A stretch of DNA of 64,000 nucleotides from SZAS-18 sp038322235 (GTDB lineage Bacteria; Verrucomicrobiota; Verrucomicrobiia; Chthoniobacterales; SZAS-18). Below, piece by piece: positions 59,830 to 64,000 of this stretch. The DNA is taken from contig JBBQFQ010000004.1 in NCBI GenBank assembly GCA_038322235.1, positions 102,457 through 166,456 on the forward strand, given 5' to 3'. A program made the position numbers and the translations under genes. The first letter of the stretch is position 1; every line of letters begins with the position of its first letter. The notes under the pieces are model-generated. The model saw only the letters and a program-made list of their open reading frames with translations. It was not told the origin of the DNA and ran no database searches.

Positions 59830-61647
59830 TCAGCGGAAAGCGAGATACATGAGCACGATCACGCCGAGACCGAAGAAGATGGCGTAGGCCTGCGCATTGC
59901 CGACCTGGAGGAACCGCAGCGCGAAGCCGGTGCCGAAGGCCAGGGCTGAGGCGCCCTTCACGAGGAGGCCATCGATGAGGTATTTGTCGAGAAAGCTGCT
60001 GAAGCGGGCGAGCGCCTCCTGCGTGACCTTGATGAGCACGTCGTAGAGCTCGTCAAAATAGAATTTGTCCTTGAAGAGCGGGATGCGAACCCGCTCGCGG
60101 TCTCGGTTCCCGTAGATCAACACCGCGTTGCCCGCTCCCACGACCAGCATCACGGTCGCCAGCAAAGGGACGTGCCAGGTATCGCTCCCGTGCGGCACCT
60201 CGACGTGAAAAAGGCTCGCGGCCCAGCCCCAGCCGAACAGCACCGACGGCACGGCGAGCACCATGAGCGGCCCGGTCATGACGAGGGGCGGATCCGCGGC
60301 GTGCTTGGCGGCCTCGGACATGGGCTTGTTCAGAAAAGCCACGAGGAACAACCGGGTCATGTAGAACGACGTCAACAGGGCGGTGACGAGCCCCATGACG
60401 AGAAACGTCACGCTCTTCTGGCCGGCGGCGACGAGGATGGCGTCCTTGGAGAAGAAACCCGCGAGGCCGGGAAACCCGATGAGCGCGAGGGTGCCGAGTC
60501 CAAACGTGACGAACGTGATCGGCATGCGGTTCTTCAGGCCGCCCATCTTCCAGATGTCCTGCTCATGGTGCATGCCGTGGATCACCGCCCCGGCGCCGAG
60601 GAAAAGCAGGGCCTTGAAGAAGGCGTGCGTGAAGAGATGGAACATCGCGGCATTCCCGGCCGACATGCCGACCGCTCCGATCATGTAGCCGAGCTGCGAC
60701 AGCGTGGAGTAGGCCAGGATCCGCTTGATGTCGTTTTGCTGGGTCGCCATGAGCGCGGCCATCAGGGCGGTGATCATGCCCGTCCAAGCGATGACCGTCT
60801 GCGCCAGCGGTGCGGCATCGACGAGAAAGGTGATCCGGACCAGGAGGTAGACGCCGGCCGCGACCATCGTCGCGGCGTGGATCAGCGCTGAGACCGGGGT
60901 CGGGCCTTCCATCGCGTCGGGCAACCACACGTGCAGCGGCATCTGCGCCGATTTGCCGACCGGGCCCATGAAGAGGAAGAGAACGGCCACGCCGAGGAAA
61001 GCGAGGAGCGGCGCATTCGTCTTTTGATCGGCCACCAGCTTGGCGACCGCCGGCTGGAGGTCGGCAAACACGACCGTGCCGAGGAGGCCCCACACCATGA
61101 GAATCCCGATCATGAAACCGAAGTCACCGATCCGGTTCACGAGGAAGGCCTTCTTGCTCGCATCGGCCGCGCTGTCCTTTTCGTACCAGTGGCCGATGAG
61201 CAGATAGCTGCTGGCGCCCACGAGTTCCCAGAAGATGAACATCATCACGAAATTATCCGCGAGCACGATGCCGAGCATCGAGAACATGAAGAGCGCGAGG
61301 TGGCCGAAGTAACGCGATCGGGCATCGTCGTGCTCCATATAAACCGTGCTGTAGAGATGCACGAGGAAGCCGACGCCGGTGACAACGAGGAGCATCGCCT
61401 TCGCGAGATGATCGAGCTTCACGCCGAACGGCACCTGGAACGCTTTGCCAAAGTCGAGCCACATCACCGAGCTGTGGACTTCCGGGAGCGACCACGCGCA
61501 GAGCGCCGCCGCGAGGCCGAAGAACGCTGACATCGTGCTGATGACCGCGCTAAGGCCGTGATTTTTCCGCGTGGCGACGAGGATAAGCACCGCTGCGATG
61601 AGCGGATTCAGGAGGATGAACCAGGGAAATAGTTTGGCGGTATCCAT
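59830..61647 (-). CDS. nuoL: NADH-quinone oxidoreductase subunit L
   Basis: The 605-residue distal antiporter subunit has FWELVGASSYLLIGHWYE, FLVNRIGDFGFMIGI, PLHVWLPDAMEGPTPVSALIH (family signature, abbreviated to LHVWLPDAMEGPTPVSALIH), AYSTLSQLGYMIGAVG and FLGAGAVIHGMHHEQDI. A C-terminal extension gives the long lateral helix and final membrane segment. The length is normal for bacterial NuoL. It starts six bases after nuoK ends. Confidence 0.96.
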   Translation of the reverse strand: MDTAKLFPWFILLNPLIAAVLILVATRKNHGLSAVISTMSAFFGLAAALCAWSLPEVHSSVMWLDFGKAFQVPFGVKLDHLAKAMLLVVTGVGFLVHLYSTVYMEHDDARSRYFGHLALFMFSMLGIVLADNFVMMFIFWELVGASSYLLIGHWYEKDSAADASKKAFLVNRIGDFGFMIGILMVWGLLGTVVFADLQPAVAKLVADQKTNAPLLAFLGVAVLFLFMGPVGKSAQMPLHVWLPDAMEGPTPVSALIHAATMVAAGVYLLVRITFLVDAAPLAQTVIAWTGMITALMAALMATQQNDIKRILAYSTLSQLGYMIGAVGMSAGNAAMFHLFTHAFFKALLFLGAGAVIHGMHHEQDIWKMGGLKNRMPITFVTFGLGTLALIGFPGLAGFFSKDAILVAAGQKSVTFLVMGLVTALLTSFYMTRLFLVAFLNKPMSEAAKHAADPPLVMTGPLMVLAVPSVLFGWGWAASLFHVEVPHGSDTWHVPLLATVMLVVGAGNAVLIYGNRDRERVRIPLFKDKFYFDELYDVLIKVTQEALARFSSFLDKYLIDGLLVKGASALAFGTGFALRFLQVGNAQAYAIFFGLGVIVLMYLAFR

Positions 61648-61653
61648 CCGGCG

Positions 61654-61992
61654 CTAGAACTTGAGGGAGCTGATGTCCTCGACGTGCGTGGTCTGCCGCG
61701 AGCGGAACAGCGCGACGATGATGGCGAGGCCGACTGCGACTTCCGCAGCGGCGACGGTGATGATGAAAAACACGAGCACCTGCGCGTTGAAATTCGGCAG
61801 ACCTTCGTTCGGTGTTCCCGGAGCGCCGACGTTGAATCGGCTGAAGGCGACGAGCGAGAGGTTCGCGGCGTTCAGCATCAGCTCGAGGCACATGAAGATG
61901 ATGATGATGTTCCGCCGCAGCAGCACGCCCGCGAAGCCGATCGCGAAGAGCAGGCCGCTGACGAGAAGGTAGTGATTGAGCGTGAGGGTCAT
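61654..61992 (-). CDS. nuoK: NADH-quinone oxidoreductase subunit K
   Basis: The 112-residue subunit has three membrane helices with the conserved Glu residues in MCLELMLNAANLSLVAFSRF and FFIITVAAAEVAVGLAIIVALF. The start LTLNHYLLVSGLLFAIGFAGVL is typical. A palindromic element occupies the spacer between nuoJ and nuoK, and an A-rich stretch lies directly before the start instead of a clear Shine-Dalgarno. Confidence 0.95.
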   Translation of the reverse strand: MTLTLNHYLLVSGLLFAIGFAGVLLRRNIIIIFMCLELMLNAANLSLVAFSRFNVGAPGTPNEGLPNFNAQVLVFFIITVAAAEVAVGLAIIVALFRSRQTTHVEDISSLKF

Positions 61993-62000
61993 TTTTTTTG

Positions 62001-62097
62001 TGACCGCGAAAGGTGCGAAATTTGCGAAAGGGGATCAGACGCAAGAGCGGGTGCTCCGCCCAAGTCCTTTCGCGCCTTTCGCATTTTTCGCGGTTGA
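62001..62097. repeat. Palindromic GCGAAA-word element in the nuoJ-nuoK spacer
   Basis: The left arm (62001-62031) is built from GCGAAAGG/GCGAAATTT words. The right arm (62066-62097) is its imperfect reverse complement (CCTTTCGCG, CCTTTCGC, TTTTTCGCGG). They flank a 34-base centre that contains GCGGGTGCTCCGC, itself a small hairpin. In nuo mRNA it would form a long stem just before nuoK. Confidence 0.7.
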
Positions 62098-62110
62098 AAA
62101 TATTGCGGTC

Positions 62111-62623
62111 TCATTTCAGTTCGCGCTTCGAGATGACGACGACGCCGATGGTGGCGACGAGGATGAGCACGCCGACGATTTGCAGCGGCAGCGTGTGCTG
62201 CGAGAACATCACCTCGCCGACTTTCCGGATGTCATTCAGCGACTCGCCGGGCGGAAGCTTCAGCGCTGGGAACGGTTTGTCGCCCATCGGAAATTTTCCG
62301 AGCACGCCGACGATTTGTGCGGCGAATGCGAGTGCCACGAGTGCGCCGCCGCCGACTGCGAGCAGGTTGAATTTCCGCCGCTGCTCCACTTTCAGGTCGA
62401 GCAGCATGATGATGAACAGGAACAGGACCATCACCGCGCCCGCATAGACGACGACTTGCACGCTACCGATGAGGTAGGCATCGAGCCCGACGTAAAGCGC
62501 GGCGAGGCAGAGGAAGCTGACGACGAGACTCAGCGCGCACGCGACGGGATTGCGGTTCACGACGACGCTCACGCCGAAGGCGAGCATCAGGAAAGCGAAG
62601 AGGCCGAAGAGAAGCGGGTTCAC
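62111..62623 (-). CDS. nuoJ: NADH-quinone oxidoreductase subunit J
   Basis: The 170-residue subunit has five membrane helices. Characteristic stretches are NRNPVACALSLVVSFLCLAA, LDAYLIGSVQVVVYAGAVMV and LFLFIIMLLDL. It sits beside NuoK and NuoA in complex I. The gene is separated from nuoI by a word-repeat palindrome and from nuoK by another, unlike the tight L-K junction. Confidence 0.95.
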   Translation of the reverse strand: MNPLLFGLFAFLMLAFGVSVVVNRNPVACALSLVVSFLCLAALYVGLDAYLIGSVQVVVYAGAVMVLFLFIIMLLDLKVEQRRKFNLLAVGGGALVALAFAAQIVGVLGKFPMGDKPFPALKLPPGESLNDIRKVGEVMFSQHTLPLQIVGVLILVATIGVVVISKRELK

Positions 62624-62624
62624 T

Positions 62625-62795
62625 AAATTTAAGATTTAGGATTTAAGATTTCTGATTTGCGGCCTGCATCACACACGCGTTGCCAGACAAAACTCTGCGC
62701 CGCTGTCAGCCCGGAGTCGGATTCAGACAGATCACTGCGCACCGCCCGGAGAGCGCGCGCAGAAATCTTAAATCTTAAATCATAAATCATAAATT
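62625..62795. repeat. Palindromic ATTTAAGATTT-word element in the nuoI-nuoJ spacer
   Basis: The left arm (62625-62658) consists of AAATTTAAGATTTAGG-type words. The right arm (62761-62795) consists of the complementary AAATCTTAAATC and CATAAATCATAAAT words. About 100 GC-rich bases lie between. The arms are markedly AT-rich against a 65% GC background. The element fills the whole nuoI-nuoJ spacer. Confidence 0.75.
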
Positions 62796-62797
62796 CC

Positions 62798-63328
62798 TTA
62801 CTTCTCCGGGTTCCACTTATGCACGAGCCCCTGGAAGACGCCGCCCAGCTCGTAGAGTTTCTTTTTGTCGTGGACCATCTCCTCGCGGGTCACTCCGGTG
62901 ATGGCGTAGTCTTTCCGCAGGTAAATTGCCTGCTCGGGGCAGACCTCTTCGCACATGCCGCAGTAGATGCAGCGGATCATGTCGATCTTGAATTCCGCCG
63001 GGCGCTTCTCGACTTTCTCGAAGCGCTCGCCGACTGGGATTTCCTCCGGCGTGATCGTGATTGCGCGCGGCGGGCAGATGAATTCGCAGAGCTGGCACGC
63101 GACGCAGCGCTCGCGGTCGTGCTCGTCCTTCACGAGCGTCGGCGCGCCGCGGTAATACTCGGGCAGCTCGGCGTCCCACTTTTCCTCGGGATACTGCATC
63201 GTCACCTTCGTCTTGCCCTGGAGCATTTTCTTGAAATGCCCGAACGTGATTTTCAACCCGCTGATGATGCTCGGCAGGTAAACCTTTTCCTTCAGGGTCA
63301 GCTCGGGACGTGGGACGACGTAGGCCAT
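62798..63328 (-). CDS. nuoI: NADH-quinone oxidoreductase subunit I
   Basis: The 176-residue ferredoxin-like subunit carries two [4Fe-4S] motifs, CVACQLCEFICP and CIYCGMCEEVCP, which hold clusters N6a and N6b that pass electrons to N2. The N-terminal helix (SIISGLKITFGHFKKML) and the basic, glutamate-containing link YPEEKWDAELPEYYRGAP are typical. It lies at the junction of the peripheral and membrane arms. Confidence 0.96.
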   Translation of the reverse strand: MAYVVPRPELTLKEKVYLPSIISGLKITFGHFKKMLQGKTKVTMQYPEEKWDAELPEYYRGAPTLVKDEHDRERCVACQLCEFICPPRAITITPEEIPVGERFEKVEKRPAEFKIDMIRCIYCGMCEEVCPEQAIYLRKDYAITGVTREEMVHDKKKLYELGGVFQGLVHKWNPEK

Positions 63329-63338
63329 GTTGCTCCTT

Positions 63339-63435
63339 CTTACTTCTTTGTCTTGCTCCTGCCCATGCTCTCGGACGACGTGCTGCCCGCTTGCTCACGG
63401 GAGAGAGCAAGAACAGGAGCAAGACAAAGAGTAAG
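63339..63435. repeat. Palindromic CTTTGTCTTGCTCCTG-word element in the nuoH-nuoI spacer
   Basis: The left arm (63339-63372) runs CTTACTTCTTTGTCTTGCTC and onward. The right arm (63401-63435) ends GAGCAAGACAAAGAGTAAG, its near-exact reverse complement. The arms span about 34 bases with few mismatches and a 28-base centre. This is the third word-type palindrome within the nuo cluster, with a sequence unrelated to the other two. Confidence 0.75.
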
Positions 63436-63446
63436 AGTGACGTTCG

Positions 63447-64000
63447 TCATTTGTTCGTGAACGCGATAATTGCAGCGGTGATGAAGATATTCACGAGCGC
63501 GATTTCGAAGAGGTAGAGCCAGCCGAGCTTCATGACTTGATCGAACCGGAAGCGCGGGAGCGTCCAGCGCACCCAGATGAAAAACACGAGCAGCGCGGCA
63601 ACTTTGCCGAAGAAGCACGTGATGTTTGCGAGGCCGAGAATCCAGTGCGGGAGTTCGCGCAGGATCGGGAGACCGCCGTTTCCATCGCCATCGGGGATGC
63701 CGGGCATGTGCCAGCCGCCGAGGAAAAAGACGACGATGAGCGAACTGCCGACGATCATCGCGGTGTATTCACCGAGGAAGAACAGTGCGAATTTCATCGA
63801 ACTGTATTCGGTGTGGTAGCCGGAGACGAGTTCCGATTCCGATTCCGGCATGTCGAACGGCAGGCGGTTCGTCTCGGCGAAAACTGAGATGGCGAAAATG
63901 ATGAAGCTGATGCCGAACGGGATGAGCAGCAGCCAGCTTTGCACGCTGAGTCCGTGACCCCAGAGTGGCAGGAGCGTCCAGCCATGGTCGGCCTGATTTT
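63447..64000 (-). CDS. nuoH: NADH-quinone oxidoreductase subunit H (partial)
   Basis: The 3' part (184 codons) of nuoH is visible; the 5' part lies beyond the right edge. The conserved quinone-site loop ETNRLPFDMPESESELVSGY followed by HTEYSSMKFALFFLGEY identifies it. Further helices follow, and the end WLYLFEIALVNIFITAAIIA is typical. NuoH anchors the quinone chamber of complex I. The upstream subunits A-G must lie beyond the window or elsewhere. Confidence 0.95.
   Translation of the reverse strand, partial: NQADHGWTLLPLWGHGLSVQSWLLLIPFGISFIIFAISVFAETNRLPFDMPESESELVSGYHTEYSSMKFALFFLGEYTAMIVGSSLIVVFFLGGWHMPGIPDGDGNGGLPILRELPHWILGLANITCFFGKVAALLVFFIWVRWTLPRFRFDQVMKLGWLYLFEIALVNIFITAAIIAFTNK

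Overview
This is 64 kb of high-GC bacterial DNA that reads as Verrucomicrobiota, probably Opitutae or a relative. That assignment is an inference from gene content: a GloVer-repeat outer protein with paired C-terminal beta domains, a Kelch/MBG protein, a PEP-CTERM protein, a class III fructose-bisphosphatase beside rpiA, M13 and S9 exported peptidases, and many word-repeat intergenic elements. No rRNA or intact tRNA is present.

Region 1 (1-4.25 kb) is the integrase end of an integrated mobile element. A minus-strand operon reads tyrosine integrase, unknown protein, small HTH/excisionase-like protein, CHC2-like zinc-finger protein, and a DnaB-N/RepA-type ATPase. Most of these genes overlap by ATGA. 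The element abuts a tRNA-Arg-like 5' half that stops in the anticodon loop. Region 2 (4.25-7.6 kb) is a low-density accessory zone. It holds small ORFs, one integron attC-like palindrome, a 21-bp tandem array of about 0.75 kb, and a frameshifted thermonuclease gene.

Region 3 (7.9-36.6 kb) is ordinary chromosome: DUF2059, SppA, PhaZ, a nucleotidyltransferase two-gene module, an adenylate/guanylate cyclase receptor, a GreA-related protein, RecQ, a GloVer protein, a sugar-isomerase-like TIM barrel, a large hybrid histidine kinase with a degraded CheB domain, S9 and M13 peptidases, a DUF998-like protein, a CHAP/NlpC-like protein, a MidA-like methyltransferase, a coiled-coil/TPR protein and RpiA. 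Region 4 (36.7-45 kb) has the class III fructose-bisphosphatase, a gene-poor stretch, DUF4239 and a duplicated orphan ABC permease (ADOP). Region 5 (45-54 kb) is rich in secreted repeat proteins. Region 6 (55-64 kb) has amt and then nuoN-M-L-K-J-I-H of respiratory complex I, read right to left and leaving the window inside nuoH.

The most unusual content is the repeat DNA. Four copies of a composite element lie at about 42.0, 44.9, 46.5 and 54.1 kb. Each has a variable number of about 22-bp units (1, 6, about 6, and exactly 30) followed by a conserved 78-81 bp tail that can form either of two competing hairpins. Gene fragments, such as a nitroreductase 5' end and a UPF0175-like N-terminus, sit at the borders. 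Separately, three spacers inside the nuo operon each hold a palindromic element built from a different simple word. I found no CRISPR array, transposase or restriction system.
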